Origin: Methylocystis iwaonis
GTDB taxonomy: Bacteria > Pseudomonadota > Alphaproteobacteria > Rhizobiales > Beijerinckiaceae
NCBI RefSeq assembly: GCF_027925385.1
Contig: NZ_AP027142.1
Span: 248,001-312,000 of the forward strand
DNA: 64,000 nucleotides
Direction: 5' to 3'
Part shown: piece after piece, positions 46,088 through 54,401 of the stretch
Layout: each line of letters opens with the position of its first letter
How positions within the stretch are numbered: the first letter of the stretch is position 1
The notes under the pieces: model-generated
What the model was told of the DNA's origin: nothing
The model's input: the letters and a program-made list of their open reading frames with translations, nothing else
Database searches by the model: none
Translations under genes and position numbers: made by a program

Positions 46088-46124
46088 CCGCGCAGCGGGG
46101 GAGGGTTGGGGAGGGGGAACCGCG

Positions 46125-46469
46125 TTACGCCTGCACCGCGCCGCCGCGCGCGCGCCAGCCGCCGGTGCCCGGCGCATAATGGCGCACATTCTTGCGGCCG
46201 GCCTGGATCGCCTGGCCCAAAGCCTTGGCCGAGCGGCCGCCCGCCTGGCAGATGATCACGCAATCGCCCGCCGGCAGCTTCGACGGATCGAACTGCGAGA
46301 GCGGCAGATTGCGCGCGCCCGGCACATGGCCGGCGGCATATTCATGCGGCTCGCGCACGTCGACGATGGCGCAGGAGCCTTCCTTCACGAGGCGGGCGAA
46401 ATCTTCATGCTCGATCGTCGGCAATTCGCCGCCGCCCCCGGTGAGCTTGGACATCACGCCTGACAGCAT
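46125..46469 (-). CDS. Rhodanese-domain sulfurtransferase
   Basis: A 114-residue single rhodanese domain with DVREPHEYAAGHVPGARNLPL and the active-site Cys in IICQAGGRSAKA. It carries sulfane sulfur, for example from thiosulfate, glutathione persulfide or polysulfide. GGGAG precedes the ATG at 46469. Last gene of a minus-strand operon: adaptor, RND pump, AhpD-like, rhodanese, headed by a BigR-type box. This points to sulfur stress. Confidence 0.92.
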   Translation of the reverse strand: MLSGVMSKLTGGGGELPTIEHEDFARLVKEGSCAIVDVREPHEYAAGHVPGARNLPLSQFDPSKLPAGDCVIICQAGGRSAKALGQAIQAGRKNVRHYAPGTGGWRARGGAVQA

Positions 46470-46491
46470 TTTCTTCTCCCTTTCTTCTTGC

Positions 46492-46875
46492 TCAAGCGGA
46501 TTTGGCTTGAGGGGTTTGCGCGACGCCGGCTTCGCCGCCGGCAAATTGATTGAAAGCCGAAAGCGCATGGCTCGCGTACATCACCGAGGGGCCGGCCCCC
46601 ATGTAGATCGCCATGCCCAGCGTCTCCAAAATCTCCTCGCGCGTCGCCCCGCGCTGGGCGGCGGCCTTCGTATGGAAGGCGATGCAATCGTCGCAGCGCA
46701 CCGCGACGCTCACAGCCACCGCGATCAGCTCCTTCGTCTTGGCGTCGAGCGCGCCGGGCGCGCCGGCGGTCGTCGCCATGGCGGAGAAGGTCTTCATCAC
46801 ATCGGGCGCGCCGACGCGCAGATTGCGAAGATCGGCGGAGAGCGCCTTGGCGAGTTCGGGCCAATCATTGGTCAT
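46492..46875 (-). CDS. Carboxymuconolactone decarboxylase/AhpD-family protein
   Basis: A 127-residue all-helical protein with the redox motif E-x11-CxxCxxxH (ELIAVAVSVAVRCDDCIAFH). This is the AhpD-type thiol peroxidase/disulfide signature rather than a true decarboxylase. Its ATG overlaps the RND permease stop (ATGA) and GGAGG precedes it. In this operon it probably handles thiol or persulfide redox stress. Confidence 0.92.
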   Translation of the reverse strand: MTNDWPELAKALSADLRNLRVGAPDVMKTFSAMATTAGAPGALDAKTKELIAVAVSVAVRCDDCIAFHTKAAAQRGATREEILETLGMAIYMGAGPSVMYASHALSAFNQFAGGEAGVAQTPQAKSA

Positions 46876-49800
46876 GCGAGCTTCCCTCCTTGCGGCGCGT
46901 CCGGCGCCGGCGGGCGTTGGTCGTCGCGCAGGACGACATAGATGGCCGGGATCACGAGCAGCGTCAGCGCCGTCGATGACGCCAGGCCGAAGACGAGCGA
47001 GATGGCCAGACCCTGGAAGATCGGGTCGGTGAGAATGAAAGCCGCGCCGATGATCGCCGCCGCGGCGGTGAGGAAGATCGGCTTGAAGCGCACCGCGCCC
47101 GCCTCGACCAATGCTTCGCGTAGCGACATGCCGCGCTCGCGCAGATGGCGGATGAAGTCGACCAGCAGGATCGAGTTGCGCACCACAATGCCGGCGAGCG
47201 CGATGAAGCCGATCATCGACGTCGCCGTGAAGGCGGCGTTGAAGAGCCAATGGCCGAGCACAATGCCGACGAGCGTGAGCGGCACGGGCGCCAGAATGAC
47301 GAGCGGCAGCTTGAACGAGCCGAATTGCGCGACGACGAGCAGATAGATGCCGAGCAGAGCGACCATGAAAGCCGCGCCCATGTCGCGGAAGGTCACATAG
47401 GTGACTTCCCACTCGCCGTCCCAAAGGAAGGTGGGCTTTGCGTCGTCGAGCGGCTGGCCATGGTATTTGATCGTCGGCGCGCCCGAGTGGCCCCAGTCGA
47501 TCTTATTAATCTCGTCCTCGACCGCGAACATGCCATAGATCGGCGCCTCGAAACGGCCGGCGACCTCGGCGCTCACCATTTCGGCAAAGCGGCCGTTGTG
47601 GCGGAAGATGGGATAGGAGCCGAGCTCGCGCGTCGCCTTCACCACGTCGCCGAGTTCGACATTGGCGCCCTGTCGCACCGTGCCGCCGGCGGGAAGCGGC
47701 GTCGAGAGAATGCGCTCGCCGGGCGTCATCTGCGCGCGTGGTAGTGCAACGGTGATGTCGATGGGCTTGGCCCCGCCGCCGCGTTGCGAGAAGCCGATTT
47801 TCACGCCGCCCACGAGAGCGCCGATCGTGTCATAGACCGCGCGTTCCTCGACGCCGTGATATTCGAGCGCTTCCTGGTCGATTGCAAAGCGCAGCCGTTC
47901 CGCGCGCTGGCCGAAGCTGTCATCCGTGTCCACCACGAAATCGACCGCGTCGAAAGCCTTGCGCAGCTTGGTCGCGAGGTCGCGCCGCGTCTGCGCGTCC
48001 GGCCCATAGACTTCGGCGAGAAGCGTCGAGAGCACGGGCGGGCCCGGCGGCACTTCGACGACCTTGATCGCCGTATGCTCGGGCATGGGCAGGCCCTTGA
48101 GCTTCTCGCGAATCTCCAGAGCAATCGGGTGGCTCGCGCGCTTGCGTTCGTCCTTGGGCAGCAGGTTGATCGCGAGATCGCCCATCTCCGGCGCCGAGCG
48201 CACGTAATAGTGACGCACCAGGCCGTTGAAGTTGAAGGGCGCCGCCGCGCCGGCGTAGGACTGGATGGAGGTGAGCTCGGGAATATCTTTGAGGCGCTCG
48301 GCCGCGGCTGTCAGCACGCGATCCGTCTCCTCGAGCGAGGCCCCGCGCGGCAGATCGACGACGACCGCAACCTCCGACTTATTGTCGAAAGGCAGCAACT
48401 TCACGCGTACGCTCTTCGTGGCGAAGAGGCCAAGCGAGAGCAGCGTCGCCACGCCGACCGCCGTGAGAAAGCGTTGCGAGCGCTTGCGGCCCTGCAGCAG
48501 GGGCGTCGCGATGCGGGCGTAGAAATTGCCCATGGCCCCGCGTTCGTGGGAGTGGTCATGGCCCGCGCCGCCCTCCTGTTCGAAACGCTTGCCGGCGATC
48601 TTCAACAGAAGCCAGGGCGTGATCGTCATGGCCACGAAAAAGGAGAAGACCATGGCCAGCGAGGCGTTGGCCGGAATGGGGCTCATATAGGGCCCCATCA
48701 GGCCCGAGACGAACATCATCGGCAGAAGCGCGGCGATGATGGTCATGGTCGCGACGATGGTCGGATTGCCGACCTCGGCCACAGCCTCGACGGCTGTGTC
48801 GATCAGGCTGCGATCGCCGCGCATCTGCCAATGGCGGACGATGTTCTCCACGACGACAATGGCGTCGTCGACGAGAATGCCGATGGAGAAAATCAGCGCG
48901 AACAGGCTGACGCGGTTGATGGTGTAGCCCATCAGCCAGGAGGCGAAGAGGGTGAGCAGGATCGTCGTCGGGATGATGACGAAGACGACGACGCCCTCGC
49001 GCCAGCCCACCATCACGACGATGAGCAGAACGATGGAGACGGTCGCGAGCGCTAGATGGAAGAGAAGCTCGTTGGCTTTTTCAGTGGCCGTCTCGCCATA
49101 GTTGCGGGTGACGGCGATCTCGAGGTCTTCAGGAACGATGCGGCCTTTGACGGACTCCAGCCGATGCAGCACGTCCTCGGCGACGATCACCGCATTGGCG
49201 CCCTTGCGCTTCGCGATGGCGATGCTGACGGCCGGGCGCTTCAAGAGCGTGCCGTCCTTCTCCTTGGTCATCGTCCAACTGCGCTTGTCGGGCTCGGCGG
49301 CGCCGACGATGACATTCGCCACATCCTTCACATAGACCGGCCGCCCGTCGCGCGTCGTCAGCAGCAGCAGGCCGATGTCGGGCACGCCCTGCAGCGTCTG
49401 ACCGGCGACGACGGGGATGGAGTGGTTGTCCTCGCGGAAGGCGCCGACCATGAAGGAACGGTTGGCGTTGGTAAGCTTGTCGATGAGCTGGTTGAGCGTC
49501 ACGCCATATTGCGACAGGCGCTCGGGATCGGCCTCGACGCGGATCTGATTGGGACTGCCGCCGACAATATAGCTCAGGCCCACATTCTCGACCTTGGTCA
49601 GGTCGTGCTGCAGTTCCGCTGCAACCTGATAGAGGCCGTTATCCGTCCATTGAGTGGCGCGCTCGGGCTTGGCGGAGAGTGTGAGAACCACAATGGCGAC
49701 GTCGTCGATGCCGCGGCCGATGATGACCGGCTCGGGAATCCCTTTGGGCAAGTCGAGTATGTTGGCGCGAATCTTGTCGTGCACGCGCAGCACGGCGTTG

Positions 49801-50147
49801 TCCTGCGGCGTGCCGACGAAGAACCGCGCCGTCACCATCACTTGATCGTCGCGCGTCTGCGAATAGACATGCTCGACGCCATTGACGCCCTTGATGATGT
49901 CTTCGAGCGGGCGGGTGATGAGCTCGATCGCGTCTTCCGCCTTGTAGCCGTTCGCCTGCACCATGATGTCGACCATGGGCACGGAGATTTGCGGCTCTTC
50001 CTCGCGCGGCAGCGCCTGCAGCGCAATGAGGCCGACGAGAATCGAGGCCAGCAGCAGAAGCGGCGTCAGCGGCGAATTGATAAAGGTCCGCGTCAGCGTG
50101 CCGCTGATGCCCGGGTGGAACTCCTTGGCGTCTTTTTCCTGGCTCAT
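46872..50147 (-). CDS. RND-family efflux permease
   Basis: A 1091-residue trimeric pump protomer with twelve expected transmembrane segments and two large periplasmic loops. N-terminal LPREEEPQISVPMVDIMVQ and the GILVDDAIVVVENI stretch carrying the proton-relay Asp pair in TM4 are clear. A short His run (GHDHSHERG, about 535) lies in the cytoplasmic middle loop and could bind metal. Substrate class (hydrophobic compounds or metal) is not certain. It overlaps the adaptor gene by ATGA and is under the BigR-type box upstream of the adaptor. Confidence 0.94.
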   Translation of the reverse strand: MSQEKDAKEFHPGISGTLTRTFINSPLTPLLLLASILVGLIALQALPREEEPQISVPMVDIMVQANGYKAEDAIELITRPLEDIIKGVNGVEHVYSQTRDDQVMVTARFFVGTPQDNAVLRVHDKIRANILDLPKGIPEPVIIGRGIDDVAIVVLTLSAKPERATQWTDNGLYQVAAELQHDLTKVENVGLSYIVGGSPNQIRVEADPERLSQYGVTLNQLIDKLTNANRSFMVGAFREDNHSIPVVAGQTLQGVPDIGLLLLTTRDGRPVYVKDVANVIVGAAEPDKRSWTMTKEKDGTLLKRPAVSIAIAKRKGANAVIVAEDVLHRLESVKGRIVPEDLEIAVTRNYGETATEKANELLFHLALATVSIVLLIVVMVGWREGVVVFVIIPTTILLTLFASWLMGYTINRVSLFALIFSIGILVDDAIVVVENIVRHWQMRGDRSLIDTAVEAVAEVGNPTIVATMTIIAALLPMMFVSGLMGPYMSPIPANASLAMVFSFFVAMTITPWLLLKIAGKRFEQEGGAGHDHSHERGAMGNFYARIATPLLQGRKRSQRFLTAVGVATLLSLGLFATKSVRVKLLPFDNKSEVAVVVDLPRGASLEETDRVLTAAAERLKDIPELTSIQSYAGAAAPFNFNGLVRHYYVRSAPEMGDLAINLLPKDERKRASHPIALEIREKLKGLPMPEHTAIKVVEVPPGPPVLSTLLAEVYGPDAQTRRDLATKLRKAFDAVDFVVDTDDSFGQRAERLRFAIDQEALEYHGVEERAVYDTIGALVGGVKIGFSQRGGGAKPIDITVALPRAQMTPGERILSTPLPAGGTVRQGANVELGDVVKATRELGSYPIFRHNGRFAEMVSAEVAGRFEAPIYGMFAVEDEINKIDWGHSGAPTIKYHGQPLDDAKPTFLWDGEWEVTYVTFRDMGAAFMVALLGIYLLVVAQFGSFKLPLVILAPVPLTLVGIVLGHWLFNAAFTATSMIGFIALAGIVVRNSILLVDFIRHLRERGMSLREALVEAGAVRFKPIFLTAAAAIIGAAFILTDPIFQGLAISLVFGLASSTALTLLVIPAIYVVLRDDQRPPAPDAPQGGKLA

Positions 50148-51112
50148 GGCGTGTGCACCACGTCGCCGTCATGCAGGCCCGAGAGAATCTCGATCGCGTC
50201 GCCATGCGCGTCGCCGGTCTGCACCACCACTTCGGCGCCGTCTGCGAGGCGCACGAAATCGACGCCGGCGCGCCGGTAGATCGCGGATTTCGGCGCAAGG
50301 ATCGTGTCGCGCTTTCCCGTCGTCACATAAACGCGGGCGCGCTCGCCGACGAAATAATTATCCAGCCCTTTCACATCGACGTCGGCGATCACGCGGCCGC
50401 CCTGGATTTCGGGATAGACGATGCGCACGCGCCCTTCCTTGCGGGCGCCGGCGCCCGTGTTGACGCCGCGTTCGCCGATCTCGACGCGATCGCCCGCGCG
50501 CATGAAGCGGGCGTGGCGCTCCGGCAGTTGCAGGCGCAGGATGTATCTGTCCTCGGCGAGGGTCGCGATGGTTTCGCCGGGCATCACCACGCGGCCGATG
50601 GAGACGGGGATCGTCAGGATGCGGCCGGCGCCAGGCGCCTTCACCGAGCCTTCCGCCGTCTGCTGCTCGATGACGCCGCGGTCGGATTGCAGCGCGGCGA
50701 GAGTGCGCTCGGCGACGTCGAGCGCGGTCTTGGCCTGGTCGGCCATCACTTTTGTGGAGGTGCCGCGGCGCAGAAGCTCCTGCGCGCGGTCGAAGTCGCT
50801 TTGGGCCTTGTCGCGCTGCGCCTGCTGGGCGCGAATACGTTGATCGAGCGATTGCATTTGCAGAAAAAGCTTCTGGTCCGCAACAAGCGCGATCTCGGCG
50901 CCGGCGGCCACTGTGTCGCCTTCCTTGATCTTGAGCGTGGTCACCGTGCCGCCGATGCGGGCGCGGGCCACGAGCTGATGCGCGGGTTCGACGGAAGCGA
51001 CGACCGCTTTCATATCGTCGATCGGCGCGAGATGGACGGCGGTTTCGCCCGCCCAGGCTGCGGACGGCGCCGCCAGGGCGGTAAAAAGAAAAGCGAGTCG
51101 GAAGCGATTCAT
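50144..51112 (-). CDS. RND efflux periplasmic adaptor (MFP) subunit
   Basis: A 322-residue membrane fusion protein: signal peptide MNRFRLAFLFTALAAPSAAWA, lipoyl half-motifs (ARIGGTVTTLKIKEGDTVAAG and a later partner), a coiled-coil hairpin (about 85-140, LDQRIRAQQAQRDKAQSDFD) and beta-barrel domain. It links the pump to an outer-membrane channel, which is not encoded nearby. The ATG at 51112 has GGGAG upstream. First gene of the operon. Confidence 0.93.
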   Translation of the reverse strand: MNRFRLAFLFTALAAPSAAWAGETAVHLAPIDDMKAVVASVEPAHQLVARARIGGTVTTLKIKEGDTVAAGAEIALVADQKLFLQMQSLDQRIRAQQAQRDKAQSDFDRAQELLRRGTSTKVMADQAKTALDVAERTLAALQSDRGVIEQQTAEGSVKAPGAGRILTIPVSIGRVVMPGETIATLAEDRYILRLQLPERHARFMRAGDRVEIGERGVNTGAGARKEGRVRIVYPEIQGGRVIADVDVKGLDNYFVGERARVYVTTGKRDTILAPKSAIYRRAGVDFVRLADGAEVVVQTGDAHGDAIEILSGLHDGDVVHTP

Positions 51113-51139
51113 GAAGTCTCCCACGCTGTCGCTGATCAG

Positions 51140-51161
51140 ATATATTCGATACACGTAAATT
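51140..51161 (-). promoter_or_regulatory. BigR-type box upstream of the MFP-RND-AhpD-rhodanese operon
   Basis: Minus strand AATTTACGTGTATCGAATAT plus AT, 28 bases before the adaptor start. It aligns base for base with the three other copies in this island (51504, 52831, 61506): AATTTA, then TAG/GTG, then T-CG-ATATA. The remaining gap 51113-51515 also holds a palindromic repeat. Confidence 0.65.
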
Positions 51162-51288
51162 AGCAAGAGTGAATTTAAAAGCTGCTGCTGTTGGCGCTTG
51201 CATTCGTAGCGATCTGATCCGGTCCGCCGAACGTATCATGAGTGGGCGCCGTCGATCGGGGCCGAACAAACAAACCCTATGCAGCCGC

Positions 51289-51425
51289 GTCATGCCCGCG
51301 CTTGTCGCGGGCATCCACGCCGGGACATTACGACACGGGGGGAGAAGAAGCGGCGTTGCTCCCGCTCATGTTCGCAGCTTTCTGCGTCGGCGCGGCGTGG
51401 ATGGCCGCGACAAGCGCGGCCATGA
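51289..51425. repeat. Palindromic repeat (GTCATGCCCGCG type)
   Basis: Left end GTCATGCCCGCGCTTGTCGC and right end GCCGCGACAAGCGCGGCCAT (then GACG) are inverted relatives, with about 95 unrelated bases between. It lies between the divergent RND operon and the ArsR gene. No convincing gene is in it. Confidence 0.6.
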
Positions 51426-51479
51426 CGCTGGAACACGTCGTTAATCCGAATTCAGAGCCCTGCGCGGTCGATTTGATGC

Positions 51480-51525
51480 TTGACACGTATATGCGTGAAA
51501 CTTAATTTAGTGAGTATGAATATAG
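51480..51525 (+). promoter_or_regulatory. Promoter and overlapping BigR-type box of the ArsR-family regulator
   Basis: TTGACA at 51480-51485, a 17-base spacer and TAATTT at 51503-51508 form a good housekeeping promoter. The box AATTTAGTGAGTATGAATAT (51504-51523, then AG) covers the -10 and runs past the start codon at 51516. Transcription would start at or near the ATG, implying a leaderless mRNA and direct autorepression. Confidence 0.65.
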
Positions 51526-51866
51526 ATCCAGCCGGTCTTGCGCCAAAAGCCGAAGAGGCGGAAAGCTTCTTGAAAGCTCTCGCCAATCGCCACCGGCTCA
51601 TGGTCCTGTGCGAATTGCACAAGGGCGAACTGTCGGTGAACAAGCTCCAGGAGACGATTGGCCTCAGCCAGTCCTCTCTCTCGCAGCATCTCGCCCGGCT
51701 GCGTGAAGACAAGCTCGTCAAAACGCGGCGCGAGTCGCAGTCGATCTTCTATTCGCTCGCCGATGACAACGTCTCGCGTTTTATCGGCTTGCTTTACGAA
51801 TTGTTCTGCGCGGACGAATGCAATGCGCGCAGCCGGTCCAAGAAGCGCCCGCGGGCGCGCAACTGA
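51516..51866 (+). CDS. bigR: ArsR-family repressor, BigR/SqrR type (sulfide/persulfide-responsive)
   Basis: A 116-residue winged-helix regulator. The recognition segment is IGLSQSSLSQHLARLREDK and the wing is TRRESQSIFYSL. Two Cys fit the persulfide-sensing pair of BigR/SqrR/YgaV: one in the early helix (LMVLCELHKGE) and one near the end (LYELFCADEC, with an extra Cys). In characterised members a tetrasulfide or disulfide between them releases DNA. DUF2892 follows directly, as in known bigR operons. The start has no ribosome site; see the leaderless promoter. Confidence 0.88.
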   Translation: MNIDPAGLAPKAEEAESFLKALANRHRLMVLCELHKGELSVNKLQETIGLSQSSLSQHLARLREDKLVKTRRESQSIFYSLADDNVSRFIGLLYELFCADECNARSRSKKRPRARN

Positions 51867-51877
51867 TGGAGCGTTCC

Positions 51878-52078
51878 ATGAACGTCGATCGCATGGTCAT
51901 GGCTGTCGCCGGCGCGATGGTGCTCGCGAGCGTAACGCTGGCTTATCTGTTTTCCCCCTGGTGGATGGCTCTCGCTGCTTTTGTCGGGGCGAATATGTTG
52001 CAGGCCTCCTTTACCGGCTTTTGCCCTTTGGCCTTGATACTCAAGCGCATCGGCGTAAGACCGGGATCGGCCTTCTGA
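51878..52078 (+). CDS. DUF2892 (YgaP-type) inner-membrane protein
   Basis: A 66-residue protein with two hydrophobic helices (MAVAGAMVLASVTLAYLF, MALAAFVGANMLQASF) and the conserved GFCP turn. It matches the membrane part of YgaP, whose rhodanese half handles thiocyanate/sulfide; here the rhodanese is encoded separately. GGAG six bases upstream favours the ATG at 51878 over one overlapping the bigR stop. Confidence 0.9.
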   Translation: MNVDRMVMAVAGAMVLASVTLAYLFSPWWMALAAFVGANMLQASFTGFCPLALILKRIGVRPGSAF

Positions 52079-52142
52079 CTTGCCAGGGCTCACGGCGTCG
52101 CGGCGCCGTCGCCTTTGGGCGGGTTCGACGTGAGGACCAAAA

Positions 52143-52811
52143 ATGGCGTCTGACTGGATCGAGGATGTCCCCCTCCTGCGCGCGCTCGACGGGCCGACCA
52201 AGGCGATGCTGCGCGACGCGGCCATCCGCAAGCAAATCCCGCGCGGCGCTGTGCTTTTCCGTCCGGGCGATCAGTGTGTACAGTTTCCCTTGATCGTCTC
52301 GGGAACCGTCCGCGTCCAGCGCGTCACCGAATCGGGGCGCGAGATCGTGCTCTACCGCGTCTCGACCAATGAGACCTGCATTCTCACGACCGCTTCGCTG
52401 CTCTCCGACGACGCCTATGCGGCGGAGGGCGTCGCCGAGACGGATGTCGTCGCTTATATCGTGCCTGCCGAGCGCTTCGCCGCATTGATGAACGCTTCGG
52501 AAGGCTTTCGCGCGCTCGTTTTCGACGGCTACAGCCGGCGCATCGCCACGCTGATGTGCCGCATCGAAGAGATCGTCTGCACGCGCATCAATGTGCGGCT
52601 CGCCGAGCGGTTGCTCGCCTTGCGCGGCGCCGACAATCGCATTTGCGTCACGCAGCAGGCGCTTGCGGCCGATCTTGGAACGGCGCGGGAAGTTGTCGGG
52701 CGCACGCTCAAGACGTTCGAGCGTTCGGGCTGGGTCAAATTATCGCGCGGAGGAACAGAAATCACCGACGCAGGGGCTTTGCGCGCGCTTTGCGATGCTG
52801 AGCGTGACTAA
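52143..52811 (+). CDS. Crp/Fnr-family transcriptional regulator
   Basis: A 222-residue regulator: cNMP-type beta-roll (15-115, GDQCVQFPLIVSGTVRVQRV), dimer helix (120-145) and C-terminal HTH (170-215, VTQQALAADLGTAREVVGRT). No FNR-type four-Cys cluster, but Cys occur in GDQCVQF, NETCILT, TLMCRI and EEIVCTR, so thiol sensing is conceivable. Its place between bigR-DUF2892 and the SQR gene suggests a role in respiration/sulfide response; targets are unknown. Confidence 0.9.
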   Translation: MASDWIEDVPLLRALDGPTKAMLRDAAIRKQIPRGAVLFRPGDQCVQFPLIVSGTVRVQRVTESGREIVLYRVSTNETCILTTASLLSDDAYAAEGVAETDVVAYIVPAERFAALMNASEGFRALVFDGYSRRIATLMCRIEEIVCTRINVRLAERLLALRGADNRICVTQQALAADLGTAREVVGRTLKTFERSGWVKLSRGGTEITDAGALRALCDAERD

Positions 52812-52830
52812 GTCGCTGTGAGCATCTCCT

Positions 52831-52852
52831 AATTTAGCTAGTTCGAATATAA
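52831..52852 (+). promoter_or_regulatory. BigR-type box upstream of the SQR-cyd operon
   Basis: AATTTAGCTAGTTCGAATAT then AA, 41 bases before the SQR start. It is the cleanest of the four copies and includes TAATTT that could be a -10. Expected to repress the SQR and cytochrome bd genes until sulfide or persulfide is present. Confidence 0.7.
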
Positions 52853-52893
52853 CGAGCGCGCGGCAGTCTGCCGCGACTGTGGGAGGATGTCAG

Positions 52894-54174
52894 ATGGCTC
52901 ACGTGGTGGTTCTCGGCGCCGGCATCGGCGGCGTCGCGGCGGCGATCGAAGTGCGCGAAGCCTTGAAGAAGGAGCACAAGGTCACCGCTATTTCCGATTT
53001 GCCGAACTTTCAGTTCACGCCGTCAAATCCCTGGCTTGCGGTCAATTGGCGCAAGCCCGATGAATTGAAGGTGCCGCTCGCGCCGGTCTTCAAGAAGAAG
53101 AACATCGACTTCACGGATGTCGGCGCCAAGCGCGTGCATCCGGCGGAAAACCGCATCGAGCTCAATGACGGCGAAAGCATTTCCTATGACTATCTCGTCA
53201 TTGCGACGGGGCCCAAGCTCGCCTTCGGCGAAATCCCGGGGCTGGGCCCGCATGGCGGCCATACGCATTCGATCTGCACGCTGCAGCACGCCGAAATCGC
53301 CTCGAAGGCCTGGGAAGAATTCTGCGAAAATCCCGGCCCGATCGTTATCGGCGCGTCGCCGGCTGTCTCGTGCTTCGGCCCCGCCTATGAATATGCGATG
53401 ATCATCGTATCGGATTTGCGCAAGCGCGGCATCCGCCACAAGGTGCCGATGACCTTTGTCACTTCCGAACCCTACATCGGCCATCTGGGTCTCGGCGGCG
53501 TCGGCGACACCAAGGGCCTGCTCGAATCGGCTTTTCGTGATCGCGACGTCAAATGGATCACCAACGCCAAAACCACCTCGGTGGAGCCGGGCGTCCTGAA
53601 ATGCCAAGAGCTGAACGACGACGGCTCGGTGAAGAAGGAGCACGAACTCCCCTTCAAATTCGCGATGATGATGCCGGCCTTCACGGGCATCGACGCCTTG
53701 ATGGGAATTGAAGGATTGGTTAACCCGCGCGGCTTCGTCATCATCGACAAGAACCAGCGCAATCCGACATTCAAAAACGTCTTCGGCGTCGGCGTCTGCG
53801 TCGCCATCCCGCCGGCCGAGCCGACTCCTGTCGCGACGGGCATGCCCAAAACGGGCTATATGATCGAATCGATGGTGACGGCGACCGCCCACAACATCGC
53901 GGCGGTCATCAACGGTAAGGAGCCGAAGGAAGAAGGCACCTGGAACGCCGTTTGCCTCGCCGATTTCGGCGATCGCGGCGTCGCCTTCGTCGCCCGGCCG
54001 CAAATTCCGCCGCGCAACGTCAACTGGTCGAGCCAGGGCCGCTGGGTGCACTGGGCGAAAGTCGCATATGAGAAATACTTCTTGCGTAAGGTGCGCAACG
54101 GACAGAGCGAGCCGGTTTACGAACGCTACATCATGAAGCTGATCGGAATCGAGCGCTTGCGTCGCGTTCTCTGA
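52894..54174 (+). CDS. sqr: Sulfide:quinone oxidoreductase-like flavoprotein
   Basis: A 426-residue FAD enzyme of the SQR group: the N-terminal dinucleotide motif VVLGAGIGGVAAAIEV, YLVIATGPKLAFGEIPG, and Cys128, Cys160 (ASPAVSCFGP) and Cys302 (GVGVCVAIPP) as candidates for the redox cysteines. It oxidises sulfide to sulfane sulfur and passes electrons to quinone at the inner membrane; the basic C-terminus (YEKYFLRKV, IGIERLRRVL) could be the membrane anchor. GGGAGG precedes the ATG. The spacing of the last Cys is shorter than in classic type I SQR, so the subtype is uncertain. Confidence 0.88.
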   Translation: MAHVVVLGAGIGGVAAAIEVREALKKEHKVTAISDLPNFQFTPSNPWLAVNWRKPDELKVPLAPVFKKKNIDFTDVGAKRVHPAENRIELNDGESISYDYLVIATGPKLAFGEIPGLGPHGGHTHSICTLQHAEIASKAWEEFCENPGPIVIGASPAVSCFGPAYEYAMIIVSDLRKRGIRHKVPMTFVTSEPYIGHLGLGGVGDTKGLLESAFRDRDVKWITNAKTTSVEPGVLKCQELNDDGSVKKEHELPFKFAMMMPAFTGIDALMGIEGLVNPRGFVIIDKNQRNPTFKNVFGVGVCVAIPPAEPTPVATGMPKTGYMIESMVTATAHNIAAVINGKEPKEEGTWNAVCLADFGDRGVAFVARPQIPPRNVNWSSQGRWVHWAKVAYEKYFLRKVRNGQSEPVYERYIMKLIGIERLRRVL

Positions 54175-54181
54175 TACAGCC

Positions 54182-54212
54182 GGCCCGGCGCGACCATCGG
54201 CCGCGCCGGGCC
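54182..54212 (+). terminator. GC hairpin between sqr and cydP
   Basis: GGCCCGGCGCG / CGCGCCGGGCC around a nine-base loop, eight bases after the sqr stop. There is no T-run, so it more likely stabilises or attenuates the message than stops it fully. Confidence 0.5.
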
Positions 54213-54239
54213 GCCAGACGACCGAGGAATCAACGCCAA

Positions 54240-54401
54240 ATGCCGCGCAGCACCCTCCGCCGCGAACTGACACTCGCGATCATTGTCAAAGTTGCGGCAA
54301 TCTTCTTGCTTTATTTTCTGTTCTTCAGCCCGGCGCATCGCATCCATGTGACGCCGGCCGACATGGCTGCGGCGCTCCTGGAGAAGCCGCAACCGCGCTG
54401 A
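54240..54401 (+). CDS. cydP: Cytochrome oxidase small subunit CydP-like
   Basis: A 53-residue single-helix protein: STLRRELTLAIIVKVAAIFL then LYFLFFSPAHRIHVTPADMA. The RREL start and the SPxHR-VTP segment match the CydP family of small proteins encoded before cydAB in proteobacteria. GAGGA lies 11 bases upstream. It follows sqr and precedes cydA by 126 bases. It probably stabilises or matures the bd oxidase. Confidence 0.82.
   Translation: MPRSTLRRELTLAIIVKVAAIFLLYFLFFSPAHRIHVTPADMAAALLEKPQPR

Noticed and set aside
44257..46263. A 668-codon minus-strand frame across IS copy 2
   Set aside because: Antisense shadow of the transposase, also present opposite copy 1; His/Arg/Leu-rich and without motifs.
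46492..47424. A 310-codon minus-strand frame containing the AhpD-like protein with a long N-terminal extension
   Set aside because: The extension overlaps the RND permease in another frame. The real start at 46875 has GGAGG and an ATGA overlap.
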